NCBI RefSeq assembly: GCF_015223105.1
Contig: NZ_JADFTZ010000001.1
Span: forward strand, 1,116,001-1,180,000
DNA from: Flavobacterium proteolyticum
GTDB taxonomy: Bacteria > Bacteroidota > Bacteroidia > Flavobacteriales > Flavobacteriaceae
Length of the DNA: 64,000 bases
Direction of reading: 5' to 3'
The notes beneath the pieces were generated by a model. That model saw nothing but the letters and a program-made list of their open reading frames with translations. It ran no database searches and was not told the DNA's origin. The position numbers and the translations under genes are program-made. Positions 43,701 to 52,967 of the stretch are shown here, piece after piece. Every line of letters starts with the position of its first letter. Position 1 is the stretch's first letter.

Positions 43701-44816
43701 TTATTTTTTGAAAGAATTTAGAATTAGTTCCGCAGTCTTTTTACTCGCGCCTTCGCCTCCTAATTTCTGTTTTAAATCGGCATAATTGTTCAATAAAATG
43801 TTGCGACTTTCTGAATTTAGAATTTTATTCAATTCTAATTTTAAATTCTTCGTGTTCAATTCATCTTGAATTAATTCTTTAACCACTTCTTTGTCCATGA
43901 TTAAATTCACCAATGAAATGTACTTTAAAGTGATGATGCGCTTTGCAATTTGGTATGAAACCCAACTTCCTTTATAACAAACCACTTCAGGAACATTAAA
44001 CAATGCAGTTTCTAAAGTAGCCGTTCCAGAAGTAACCAAAGCTGCGTGCGAATGACTTAATAAATCATAAGTTTTATTCGAAATAAATTTAACGTTTTCA
44101 TTCGTTAAAAACGTTTTGTAAAACTCATATTCCTGACTTGGAGCGCCAGCAATTACAAATTGATAATCCGGAAAATCTTTTACAACTGAAAGCATAATCG
44201 AAAGCATTTTAGCAATTTCTTGCTTGCGACTTCCTGGTAATAATGCGATAATTGGTTTGTCTGATAAATGATTGTCTTTTCTAAAAATTTCATCTGTGAC
44301 TTCCGTTCTACTTGCAATAGCATCAATTAATGGATGTCCAACAAAATGTACAGGGAAATTGTGTTTTTTCTCGTAAAAATCTTTCTCAAACGGAAGAATC
44401 ACATACATATAATCTACATCACGTTTGATAGCTTTGATGCGATTTTCTTTCCAAGCCCAAATTTGAGGCGAAATATAGTAATGTGTTGGGATATTTCGCT
44501 CTTTTGCCCAAGTAGCAATACGCATATTAAATCCAGGGTAGTCAATGAAAATTATAGCATCTGGTTGAAACGCTTCAATGTCTTTTTTGCAGATTTTGAT
44601 GTTGTTCAAAATCGTTTTTAAGTTCATAACGACTTCAATAAAACCCATAAAAGCCAATTCACGGTAGTGTTTTACTAAAGTTCCGCCTACGTTTTGCATT
44701 AAATCGCCACCCCAAAAACGAATTTCGGCAGTTGGGTCTTTTTCATACAAAGCTTTCATCAAATTTGAACCGTGTAAATCGCCCGAAGCTTCTCCGGCTA
44801 TGATATAATATTTCAT
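43701..44816 (-). CDS. lpxB: lipid-A-disaccharide synthase
   Basis: A 371-residue GT-B glycosyltransferase of lipid A synthesis, joining UDP-2,3-diacylglucosamine and lipid X at the inner face of the cytoplasmic membrane. Recognisable parts: YYIIAGEASGDLHGSNLMKAL (residues 2-22), FWGGDLMQNVGG, FIDYPGFNMRIA, YYISPQIWAWKENR (about 131-144), FVGHPLIDAI, LLPGSRKQEI (about 191-200), LVTSGTATLETALFNVPEVV (about 261-280), and the C-terminal KLGGEGASKKTAELIL. The upstream surE is 16 bases away, the usual neighbour in this phylum. Confidence 0.96.
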   Translation of the reverse strand: MKYYIIAGEASGDLHGSNLMKALYEKDPTAEIRFWGGDLMQNVGGTLVKHYRELAFMGFIEVVMNLKTILNNIKICKKDIEAFQPDAIIFIDYPGFNMRIATWAKERNIPTHYYISPQIWAWKENRIKAIKRDVDYMYVILPFEKDFYEKKHNFPVHFVGHPLIDAIASRTEVTDEIFRKDNHLSDKPIIALLPGSRKQEIAKMLSIMLSVVKDFPDYQFVIAGAPSQEYEFYKTFLTNENVKFISNKTYDLLSHSHAALVTSGTATLETALFNVPEVVCYKGSWVSYQIAKRIITLKYISLVNLIMDKEVVKELIQDELNTKNLKLELNKILNSESRNILLNNYADLKQKLGGEGASKKTAELILNSFKK

Positions 44817-44832
44817 TTTTAGTCCTCTAAAT

Positions 44833-45600
44833 TTATAATTCCCAAGAATTTAATTGTTGTATCGCATGATGTGCCGTTAAATCAAATTGCACCGGTACAA
44901 TCGAAATATAACCATTTTCTAAAGCCCATTCATCGGTATCAGTTCCTTTATCTAAATTGACAAATTTTCCGGTTAACCAATAATATTCTTTTCCTTGTGG
45001 ATTGGTTCTCTTGTCAAATTCCTCTTGCCACATGGCTTTCGCTTGACGACAAATTTTTACTCCTTTGATATCTTCTTTGCTTAATTTTGGGAAATTAACG
45101 TTTAAAATTACCCCTTCTGGTAAACCATTTTTTAAAACTTCTGATGCTATTTGTTTTATATGACTTTTGATGGGTTCAAAATCGGCATCCCAACTATAAT
45201 CTAACAACGAAAATCCGATAGCGGGAATTCCTTCGATTCCAGCCTCAACTGCAGCACTCATCGTTCCCGAATATATCACGTTAATAGAAGAATTGGAACC
45301 ATGATTAATTCCTGAAACGCATAAATCGGGTTTTCTTTTTAGAATTTCATTCACCGCAATTTTTACACAATCTACGGGAGTTCCGCTACAACTGTATTCT
45401 TGTTCAAGGTCTTTGTCTAAATGTACTTTTTCTAATTTTAAAGTGTTGTTTATGGTTATTGCGTGTCCCATTGCGCTTTGTGGACTATCGGGAGCAACAA
45501 CAACAACTTCTCCCAATTCTTTCATCACTTCAATTAAAGCGCGAATTCCAGGAGCAACAATGCTATCATCGTTAGTTACTAGTATCAGTGGTTTTGACAT
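44833..45600 (-). CDS. surE: 5'/3'-nucleotidase SurE
   Basis: A 255-residue SurE phosphatase acting on nucleoside monophosphates. Metal ligands are in ILVTNDDSIVAPGI (Asp11-Asp12 region) and the Ser/Asn in VVAPDSPQSAMGHAITIN (about 34-51) and CVSGINHGSNSSINVIYSGTMSAAVEA (about 95-121, Asn in GINHGSN). NVNFP and CRQAKAMWQEEFDKR fit the C-terminal part. Length agrees with the family. It is the promoter-proximal gene of surE-lpxB on the minus strand, divergent from prc. Confidence 0.96.
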   Translation of the reverse strand: MSKPLILVTNDDSIVAPGIRALIEVMKELGEVVVVAPDSPQSAMGHAITINNTLKLEKVHLDKDLEQEYSCSGTPVDCVKIAVNEILKRKPDLCVSGINHGSNSSINVIYSGTMSAAVEAGIEGIPAIGFSLLDYSWDADFEPIKSHIKQIASEVLKNGLPEGVILNVNFPKLSKEDIKGVKICRQAKAMWQEEFDKRTNPQGKEYYWLTGKFVNLDKGTDTDEWALENGYISIVPVQFDLTAHHAIQQLNSWEL

Positions 45601-45743
45601 TTTTTGTACATTTTTTGCTAAATTAAATAATTTATGTCGAAACCTTTTTTTTGAATGCTAAATTTTATGGGTTTAACAAAAAATTATAGTAATTTGCACA
45701 CTTGTGGCATGATTTTTTGTGTAATTTAGTTGAAAATTTTTCA

Positions 45744-47897
45744 ATGAAACGAATAGTGGAATTTATGAAAAGAAATTATAAGGTTATATTGTTGGTAACT
45801 GCTTTATCAGCAATACTGTGGAGTTTTATTCCTAGAGAGAAAACAGAAGATCCAGAAAAAGACAAGCTTTTATTAGAGCTATTGACGTTTGTTTTAGAAA
45901 AAGGTCACTATAGTCCAATTGAGATTAATGATGATTTCTCAAAAAAAGTCTATAAAAAATATTTAGATAATATTGATCCTACAAAACGATTTTTTATTCA
46001 AAGTGATATTGATGAGTTTAGTAAGTATGAGACTTCAATTGACGATATGATAAAAAATAAAGATTTGACTTTCTTTAATTTAACAAATGCTCGTTTGTTA
46101 AAAAGAATGAGCGAGTCTAGAGAAATATATGAAGATGTTTTAAGTAAACCTTTTGATTTTACTGTTAAGGAAAGTATTAATGTAGATTATGAAAAATTGC
46201 CTTTTTCAAAAAATAAGTCGGAGTTAATGGATAGATGGAGAAAACAATTGAAACTGTCAGCTCTTTCTTCTATAACGGATAAAGAACAACTTGAGGAAGA
46301 TAAAAAGAAAAAGGATAATGCGTATGAGGTGAAATCATTTGATGTGATTGAGAAAGAAGTACGCGAAAGCTCATTAAAATCATTAAATGAGTATTTTGAC
46401 TTTATAGAAAAAGAGTTAGAAAGAGACGATTGGTTTGCAATATTTTTAAATTCTATTGTGGAACGCTTTGATCCACATACTTTCTATTTTTCACCAGATG
46501 ATAAAGAAAAATTTGATGTAAGCATGAGCGGAACATTTCAAGGAATTGGAGCTCGTTTACAAAAGAAAGAATCAGGAGTTGAAGTTTCAGAATTGATTTC
46601 TGGTGGTCCAGCTTGGAGAGGAAAAGAATTAGAGGCTGGAGATTTAATACTTAAGGTTGCGCAAGGAAAAGAAGAGCCTTTGGATATTGCAGGTATGCGT
46701 TTAGATGATGTAGTGAAAAAAATCAAGGGTCCAAAAGGAACTGAAGTTCGTTTAACAGTTAAAAAAGTTGACGGTACTATAAAAGTAATCTCAATTATTA
46801 GAGATGAAGTTGAAACAGAGGAAACATTTGCAAAATCAAGTATCGTAATAAAAGATGGTAAAAAATATGGAATTATTTATTTGCCTAAATTCTATATTAG
46901 TTTTGAAAACAAAGAAAATCGTGATGCATTTAAAGATGTAGCGGCTGAGATTGAAAAACTAAAAGCACAAAACATTGATGGTCTTGTTATGGATTTGCGC
47001 GATAATGGAGGAGGTTCTTTAGAAACGGTTGTTAAAATGGTAGGTTTGTTCATTCCAGATGGTCCAATTGTTCAAGTTAAGGCGCCAGGAAGAAATCCAG
47101 AAATTTTGCCAGATCCTGATAAGAAGGTTCAATATGACGGTCCACTTGTTGTAATGATTAATAATTTTTCTGCTTCTGCTTCTGAAATTTTTGCTGCGGC
47201 AATACAAGATTACAAACGCGGAATTATAGTAGGAAGTAAGCATTCTTACGGTAAAGGAACCGTTCAGAATGTAATTGATTTAAATCAGTTTATCAGAGGG
47301 AATTCCTATGGTGATTTAGGAGCGTTAAAAACTACTATTCAAAAATTTTATAGAATTAATGGTGGTTCAACGCAACGTGAAGGAGTTAAGAGTGATATTG
47401 TTTTCCCAGATCGTTTTTCTTACCTTGATATGGGAGAACGTGATGAAGAAAGCGCATTGCCTTGGGATAAGATTGAACCTGCTAAATACCAACCATTAAA
47501 TGCTAATTATGATAATGTTATTGCAAATAGCAAAAAGAGAATAGCTGCTAATCCAACCTTCAATTTAATAGATGAAAATGCAAAATGGATTTTTGAGCGT
47601 AAAGATGAGAATGATTTTAGTTTGAACTTAAATGACTTTAAGAAAGAAATTGCGGTTGCAGATGTTAAGATTAAAAAGTTTAAAGCTATTTCAGACTACA
47701 ATAATAAATATGTTTTTACGTCTTTACCTGATGAAGTTGCTTTGTTTGAAAAAGACACTTTATTAAAACAGAAAAGAGAACGTTGGCATGAAGAATTACA
47801 AAAAGATATTTATGTGGAAGAAACTTTAAATGTTATTTCCGATATGAAATTGTTGACTAAAGGAAAAGGATTACCACAAAAAATAAGCATGAATTAA
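45744..47897 (+). CDS. prc: carboxy-terminal processing protease (S41 family, Prc/Tsp)
   Basis: A 717-residue periplasmic protease from ATG 45744 (ATG 45765, KRNYKVILL, and GTG 45702 are also in frame). An N-terminal membrane segment (about 10-25) anchors or exports it. After a tail-specific-protease N-terminal domain there is a PDZ domain (about 255-345, GIGARLQKKESGVEVSELI, GPKGTEVRLTVKK) and the S41 core. The SASASE serine motif is around residues 475-480 and the catalytic Lys is Lys504 in YGKGTVQ. The C-terminal DUF3340-like region contains RREGVKSDIVFPD-like sequence and the charged tail. It degrades proteins with exposed nonpolar C-termini. Confidence 0.94.
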   Translation: MKRIVEFMKRNYKVILLVTALSAILWSFIPREKTEDPEKDKLLLELLTFVLEKGHYSPIEINDDFSKKVYKKYLDNIDPTKRFFIQSDIDEFSKYETSIDDMIKNKDLTFFNLTNARLLKRMSESREIYEDVLSKPFDFTVKESINVDYEKLPFSKNKSELMDRWRKQLKLSALSSITDKEQLEEDKKKKDNAYEVKSFDVIEKEVRESSLKSLNEYFDFIEKELERDDWFAIFLNSIVERFDPHTFYFSPDDKEKFDVSMSGTFQGIGARLQKKESGVEVSELISGGPAWRGKELEAGDLILKVAQGKEEPLDIAGMRLDDVVKKIKGPKGTEVRLTVKKVDGTIKVISIIRDEVETEETFAKSSIVIKDGKKYGIIYLPKFYISFENKENRDAFKDVAAEIEKLKAQNIDGLVMDLRDNGGGSLETVVKMVGLFIPDGPIVQVKAPGRNPEILPDPDKKVQYDGPLVVMINNFSASASEIFAAAIQDYKRGIIVGSKHSYGKGTVQNVIDLNQFIRGNSYGDLGALKTTIQKFYRINGGSTQREGVKSDIVFPDRFSYLDMGERDEESALPWDKIEPAKYQPLNANYDNVIANSKKRIAANPTFNLIDENAKWIFERKDENDFSLNLNDFKKEIAVADVKIKKFKAISDYNNKYVFTSLPDEVALFEKDTLLKQKRERWHEELQKDIYVEETLNVISDMKLLTKGKGLPQKISMN

Positions 47898-47901
47898 AAT
47901 A

Positions 47902-47938
47902 AAAAAAATCCCGATTCTTTGAATCGGGATTTTTTTTA
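47902..47938. terminator. bidirectional intrinsic terminator
   Basis: A-tract plus ATCCCGATTC (47908-47917), a three-base loop, GAATCGGGAT and a T-tract. It separates convergent prc and the coiled-coil gene; the GATCGGGAT-type core recurs at 61945-61981. Confidence 0.9.
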
Positions 47939-48436
47939 TTAATCTAGTTTATCAAGTTTGTTTTGTGCTTTTTCTAAGTCTAATTGAAGTTCTAAAGCTT
48001 TGTTTTCTTTTTTAAGAATTTTCTCTCTCCATTTTAACTCTTCTTCAGTGTTTAATTTTCCTTTTCTTCTAAGCTTTTCAAATTTCTCTTTATCTTTTTC
48101 TAAATCTTTTTTGTTGTCTTCCATTTTAGATTTAGCTTTTTCTATGTTCTTTTTGGCTTTTTCTCTTTGAGCAATCGCTTTTTGAGCTTGCTTTAATTCT
48201 TTTTCTGCCTTTTTCTGAGCTTTTTCTGCTTCTTTCAAAGCTTTTTGACGTTCTTTTTCTGTCTTTTGTTGTTCTTTAATTATTTTTTCTTCTGCTTTTA
48301 TTCTTTCTTTTTCCGCTTTTTGTTGTTCAAGTAGTAGCTTTTCTTGTTTTACTTTTACACTATCTATTACAGTTTCTTGAGCTAATGTGGCTTGTAAACT
48401 AAATAAACCCACTAAAATTAAAAATTTTATTTTCAT
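47939..48436 (-). CDS. secreted Lys/Glu-rich coiled-coil protein
   Basis: A 165-residue exported protein with signal peptide (KIKFLILVGLFSLQATLAQ). The mature part is an almost uninterrupted charged helix, with repeating KAEKERIKAEEK, KALKEAEKAQKKAEKELK and KKDLEKDKEKFEKL blocks. This predicts a long single helix or coiled coil with a break near GKLNTEEELKW. No domain family recognised. The composition (Lys and Glu far above average) makes database matches unreliable. A -7 element on the minus strand (TACCTTTG) lies at 48463-48470, 27 bases upstream. Confidence 0.8.
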   Translation of the reverse strand: MKIKFLILVGLFSLQATLAQETVIDSVKVKQEKLLLEQQKAEKERIKAEEKIIKEQQKTEKERQKALKEAEKAQKKAEKELKQAQKAIAQREKAKKNIEKAKSKMEDNKKDLEKDKEKFEKLRRKGKLNTEEELKWREKILKKENKALELQLDLEKAQNKLDKLD

Positions 48437-48489
48437 GATCTTCGATTTTAAAATTATCTTTACAAAGGTAACAAAAACTAAGCCAAATC

Positions 48490-49281
48490 ATGATAAGAAC
48501 CCTTTATATCCTATTAGTTATCTCACTATTCTCTTGTAAAGAATTTGATGTAAATAATGAGAATTCACTTGAAAACAAGGAAGTTTTAGTAAGTAAAAAT
48601 GTGATTTCTAGTGATTTTGATTTTCTGCCAACATCAACCACAAGCGATGTTTACAAACGTAATACTTATGCTTTTTCATATTCAGAAGCTCATGAACAAA
48701 GCGAATGGGTGGCATATTGTTTAGATAGTGATGATGTAAAAACTACTAATTATGATCGGCCTTTTTTCGAACAAGATCCATTAGTAAAAACAGAATCAGC
48801 AGATTGGAGAAATTATAAAAAATCGGGTTACGATAAGGGTCACTTGTGTCCAGCTGGAGATAGAAAAGAAACATTAGATGAATATAATGAGACTTTCTTT
48901 ACTTCTAATATTAGTCCACAAGAGCATGAATTCAATTCGGGTGTTTGGAATCGTTTAGAAGAAAAAGTGAGATATTGGGCTACAAAAAACGATGGATTAT
49001 ATATTGTTACAGGTGGTGTTTTAATTGATAATTTGAAAACAATAGGAAAAGAAAAGGTTTCAGTTCCTAATTATTTTTATAAAGTACTTTTATCTAAAGA
49101 TGGAACCAAAATGATTGGTTTTTTAGTACCTCATAAAAATTCTAACAATCCTTTGTATGAATTTGTTGTTTCTGTTGATGAAATTGAAAAGATGACTGGA
49201 ATTGATTTTTATCCAAATTTGCCAGACGAAATTGAAAATAAAATGGAGTCGAAATCTGATTATAAAGATTGGAGTTTCTAA
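48490..49281 (+). CDS. DNA/RNA non-specific endonuclease lipoprotein (NUC1 family)
   Basis: A 263-residue protein with a lipoprotein signal (LFSC, Cys16) and a beta-beta-alpha-metal nuclease domain from about residue 45. The active-site motif is DKGHLCPAGDR (about 116-126; the family's general base is the His). NISPQEHEFNSGVWNRLEE supplies the metal-binding Asn and the HxxxN helix. The Lys in DKGH replaces the more usual Arg of DRGH, a variant common in Bacteroidota. It likely degrades nucleic acid at the cell surface or in the periplasm for nutrition or biofilm control. It is convergent with rodA, the two stop codons being adjacent. Confidence 0.92.
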   Translation: MIRTLYILLVISLFSCKEFDVNNENSLENKEVLVSKNVISSDFDFLPTSTTSDVYKRNTYAFSYSEAHEQSEWVAYCLDSDDVKTTNYDRPFFEQDPLVKTESADWRNYKKSGYDKGHLCPAGDRKETLDEYNETFFTSNISPQEHEFNSGVWNRLEEKVRYWATKNDGLYIVTGGVLIDNLKTIGKEKVSVPNYFYKVLLSKDGTKMIGFLVPHKNSNNPLYEFVVSVDEIEKMTGIDFYPNLPDEIENKMESKSDYKDWSF

Positions 49282-50538
49282 TTACCATTCATTTACTTTA
49301 TTAGCGTCAAGCTTAATAAAGATAAATAGTAAAATGGTAAATGCCCATAAACTCGAACCACCGTATGAGAAAAAGGGAAGTGGTACTCCAATTGTTGGGA
49401 ATAATTTAATCAACATGGCAATATTTACAAAGAAATGCGTAAATAAATAAGTTGCCACGCAATAGCCATAAACCCTACTAAATTTTGTTTTCTGATTTTC
49501 GGCTAAGTAAATTATTCTTAAAAATAAGGCAACAAATAAAAGAATTACCGTGATACTTCCTACAAATCCCCATTCTTCGCCTACAGTAGTAAAGATGTAA
49601 TCGGTGTGTTGTTCAGGTACGAATCCTCCTTTTGTTTGTGTTCCTTCTAAATAGCCTTTTCCAAGTAAGCCTCCAGAACCAATAGCAATCATCGACTGAT
49701 TAAGATTGTAACCTTCTCGTTTCATATCAACATCATCACCAATTAAAACATTAATACGGTCTTTTTGATGTGGTTCTAAAACACTGTCATAAACATAACT
49801 TACCGAGAAAGCAAATCCTGCCATTACTAAGTAAAGTAGTCCATAAACAATTGGGTTCCTAGAAATTTTTCTATTGAATATATAATGGATTACCATTATA
49901 ATGAAAATAATACCAATCAAGTATGCGGGTTCAATTACTAACGATAAAAAGAATAATGCAATAGCTATAATACCTGAAAAAAAGTACCAACTAGGCAATC
50001 CTTCACGATTTAAAACAAAGATTAGTGAAATAAAAATCATAGCACTACCAGCATCGGGTTGCATTAATATTAGTAATACGGGGATGCCCACGATTGCTAA
50101 ACCTATAATTTGATGTTTGGTATATTTTAAATTTATTTGCGAATAACTTAAGTATTTTGCCAACAACAAAGCGGTTGCAGTTTTCACGAATTCTGATGGT
50201 TGAAAACCAAATCCGCCAAATTGATACCAGTTGGTTTGTCCTTTTTTAGTAACACCAAAAACAAAAAGTCCAAGTAAAAGAAGAATTCCCACACCATAAA
50301 AAACAAAAGATAGGCGTTCAAATATCTTGGCATCACTGAATAAAATTACTAGTATCAAAGGAATCGTTAATCCTATAAAAAGCATTTGACGACCGTAGAT
50401 TTGTGAAATATCAAAAATAGAAGTTTCTTCTAATGGTAAAGAGGCAGAATAAATAGTCATCCAGCCCATAATTACTAAAACTATGTAAAGTAATATGCTG
50501 ATATAATCAATTCTATTTCCTACGCTTTGATTTTTCAT
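49282..50538 (-). CDS. rodA: rod-shape peptidoglycan polymerase RodA
   Basis: A 418-residue SEDS-family glycosyltransferase with about ten membrane helices, polymerising lipid II for side-wall growth. Diagnostic parts: NWYQFGGFGFQPSEFVKTATALLLAKYLS, QPDAGSAMIF (about 148-157), the family's large extracellular loop with DRINVLIGDDVDMKREGYNLNQSMIAIGSGGLLGKGYLEGTQT-type sequence, and QHTDYIFTTVGEEWGFVG followed by GVPLPFFSYGGSSL near the end. It is the last gene of the mreB-mreC-mreD-mrdA-rodA operon and begins one base after the mrdA stop. Confidence 0.96.
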   Translation of the reverse strand: MKNQSVGNRIDYISILLYIVLVIMGWMTIYSASLPLEETSIFDISQIYGRQMLFIGLTIPLILVILFSDAKIFERLSFVFYGVGILLLLGLFVFGVTKKGQTNWYQFGGFGFQPSEFVKTATALLLAKYLSYSQINLKYTKHQIIGLAIVGIPVLLILMQPDAGSAMIFISLIFVLNREGLPSWYFFSGIIAIALFFLSLVIEPAYLIGIIFIIMVIHYIFNRKISRNPIVYGLLYLVMAGFAFSVSYVYDSVLEPHQKDRINVLIGDDVDMKREGYNLNQSMIAIGSGGLLGKGYLEGTQTKGGFVPEQHTDYIFTTVGEEWGFVGSITVILLFVALFLRIIYLAENQKTKFSRVYGYCVATYLFTHFFVNIAMLIKLFPTIGVPLPFFSYGGSSLWAFTILLFIFIKLDANKVNEW

Positions 50539-52467
50539 TTAGTTTTCTTCCTCTTCTTTTTTGGCGTCGCTTATTTCTACTTTTATTTTATTTAAAGAAT
50601 CTTGAACTTTTGTAGGGTCAACTTTTCTTTGAAAGATGATGTTTTCAATTCTTTTATATTCTTCTAATAAACTTCCATTAAGCATGGTGGTTTCTAAATC
50701 TTTTCTGGTGATTTTTCCAGTTACATATTTTTCGGCCATTAAGGTTGCAATAGGCCCTGCCCATCGGTTACCCCAATATCCATTTTCAACAACTACAGCA
50801 ATAGCAATTGTTGGATTTTCTTTTGGCGCAAATGCAACAAATATAGAGTGGTCTTTTAATTGATAGGTTTTTCCAGCAACTCTAATTTTATTTTCAGCTG
50901 TTCCTGTTTTTCCACAAAGCTCTAAACCTTGCACTTTTAAATTTGAAGCAGTACCTACATTGTAAACATCCGCCAAGCCTTGAATCATGGGTGTAAAATA
51001 TTGTTTGTCGATTGTAGAATAATGTTTTGTGGTAAACTTTTTATCTAAAACTTCTCCTTTAATCTTTTTTACAATGTGAGGGGTGTAGTAATATCCTTTA
51101 TTTGCTACTACTGCCATCATATTAGCCAATTGTAAGGTTGAAGTAGAAACTTCTCCCTGACCAATAGAATTTGAAATAATATACGAACTTCTAATTTTGG
51201 CGCCATTGTACATTCTTTTGTACATTTTAGAATCTGGAACTAATCCTTTTGATCCAATTGGCATATCGGTTCCTAAAAATTGACCTAATCCAAAACTTTT
51301 TACGTGGTTAGCCCAATTGTCTACACTGTAATATGAATCTTTATATTTTTCAATGGTTCTTTTGTATGTGTTTCCAAAATAACTGTTACATGATTTATAA
51401 GTACCGTTGTTCAATTGTAAGGTATGTAAACCACAATGGCATTTCATAAATCGTCCGAAATTTGCTCCATGATTACAATAAAAAGTGGATTGTTCATCAA
51501 TTACTTCTTCTTGTAATCCAATTAAACCGGTTATAATTTTAAATGGAGAACCTGGTGGATATGTAGCTTGAAGTCCTCTGTCATATAAAGGCTTAGCAAT
51601 GGAATCATGATAAAGAGCTGTGTAGTTTTTAGAACGTTGTCTTCCTACTAACAATGCAGGGTCATAAGTAGGAGCTGTAACCAAAGCTAAAATCTCACCT
51701 GTTTTTGGTTCAAGCGCCACAATTCCTCCTCTTTTGTTAACCATTAATTCGGTTCCGTATTTCTGAAGCTCGTAATCGATAGTTAAAGTTAAGTCTTTTC
51801 CTTGTTGCGCAATGGTGTCAAATTGCCCATTTTTATAAGGACCAATAATTTTATTATGCTTGTCGCGAAGTAAATATTTTACTCCTTTAATTCCTCTTAA
51901 TGTTTCTTCATATTGTTGCTCAACGCCTTGTTTTCCTATTAAATCACCACTATTGTAGTACTTGTTCTTTTTTAGGATGGCTTCATTAACTTGTGTTATA
52001 AAACCAAAAACGTTTGCCCCAACATTTACTTGATAATCACGAAGTGAACGCTTTTGTGTATAAAATCCTTCGAATTTTCTTTCTTTTTCTTGAAAAGCTG
52101 CATATTCTGCCTTGTTTAATTGTGACAAGAATACGGAAGGAAGTCTAGGACTATATACGTTTGCTTTTTCAATTTTTTTGATAAAATACTCTTTGGTAAT
52201 GTGAAGTAAATTACAAAATTCAGTCGTGTCAATATTTTTTATTTCTCTCGGAACTACCATGATGTCATATGATGGCTGATTGGCAACCAAAAGCTTACCA
52301 TTACGATCATAGATATAACCTCTCTCCGGGAAATCAAATACTTTTTTAATAGCATTATTCTCCGATTGTAATTTTAAATTTTCATCAATTACTTGAAGAT
52401 AGAAAATTCGAACAATCAGAAGAAGGGAAGTAATAATGATTACGGCAGGTAAAACAGCTTTTCTCAT
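50539..52467 (-). CDS. mrdA: penicillin-binding protein 2 (class B transpeptidase)
   Basis: A 642-residue class B PBP crosslinking side-wall peptidoglycan with RodA. One N-terminal membrane helix (about 5-25) is followed by the PBP dimerisation domain (RGYIYDRNGKLLVANQPSYD, about 52-71). The transpeptidase domain follows: SxxK serine in YPPGSPFKIITG (about 305-316), SxN equivalent ISNSIGQGEVSTSTLQL, and KTG in LCGKTGTAEN near 523. Its start overlaps the mreD stop by four bases (ATGA). Length is typical for PBP2. Confidence 0.96.
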   Translation of the reverse strand: MRKAVLPAVIIITSLLLIVRIFYLQVIDENLKLQSENNAIKKVFDFPERGYIYDRNGKLLVANQPSYDIMVVPREIKNIDTTEFCNLLHITKEYFIKKIEKANVYSPRLPSVFLSQLNKAEYAAFQEKERKFEGFYTQKRSLRDYQVNVGANVFGFITQVNEAILKKNKYYNSGDLIGKQGVEQQYEETLRGIKGVKYLLRDKHNKIIGPYKNGQFDTIAQQGKDLTLTIDYELQKYGTELMVNKRGGIVALEPKTGEILALVTAPTYDPALLVGRQRSKNYTALYHDSIAKPLYDRGLQATYPPGSPFKIITGLIGLQEEVIDEQSTFYCNHGANFGRFMKCHCGLHTLQLNNGTYKSCNSYFGNTYKRTIEKYKDSYYSVDNWANHVKSFGLGQFLGTDMPIGSKGLVPDSKMYKRMYNGAKIRSSYIISNSIGQGEVSTSTLQLANMMAVVANKGYYYTPHIVKKIKGEVLDKKFTTKHYSTIDKQYFTPMIQGLADVYNVGTASNLKVQGLELCGKTGTAENKIRVAGKTYQLKDHSIFVAFAPKENPTIAIAVVVENGYWGNRWAGPIATLMAEKYVTGKITRKDLETTMLNGSLLEEYKRIENIIFQRKVDPTKVQDSLNKIKVEISDAKKEEEEN

Positions 52468-52967
52468 CGTCTACTCGGCTTAATTATAAAAAGTGTTAGC
52501 AAACAAATAATAAACGTAAAAAGCGTACTGAATAGTGTACGAGTAAGTATCGTTAAAATCAAATCAAATCGGTAATATTCAAAAAAGAACATAACAAAAT
52601 GATGAATAAATATAGCTAGTAGTAATAAAGTAATTCGTTCAGGTGAAATTTTATCCGCAATTTTTACAGTTTGATATTCGTAACTTAATCCAAATGCAAA
52701 TTTAAAAAGCGATGGTCTTATGTAAGCCAAAACTAAAGATGCCATCGTGTGAATTCCGCCCGAATTACAAAACATATCTAAAAGAATTCCCATAGCAAAA
52801 CTTCCAAGTAGCAAAACACTTTTATTACTGTTTACAGGATATAGTAGAATAAATAAAACATATGGATACGGGTTTAAGTAACCAAACAAGTTAATATTGT
52901 TAAATATTAAAACCTGAAGGGCTAAGAAAACGACAAATCGGATGCTATTTAAAATACTATTGTTCAC
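52464..52967 (-). CDS. mreD: rod shape-determining protein MreD
   Basis: A 167-residue integral membrane protein with five to six helices, the size of MreD. It begins with GTG (plus-strand CAC 52965-52967) immediately after the mreC stop codon; the frame MNNSILNSIRFVVFLALQVL starts the first helix. MreD links MreC to the PBP2-RodA machinery in the cytoplasmic membrane. It overlaps mrdA by four bases. Sequence identity to known MreD is low by nature; gene order carries most of the assignment. Confidence 0.88.
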   Translation of the reverse strand: MNNSILNSIRFVVFLALQVLIFNNINLFGYLNPYPYVLFILLYPVNSNKSVLLLGSFAMGILLDMFCNSGGIHTMASLVLAYIRPSLFKFAFGLSYEYQTVKIADKISPERITLLLLAIFIHHFVMFFFEYYRFDLILTILTRTLFSTLFTFIICLLTLFIIKPSRR

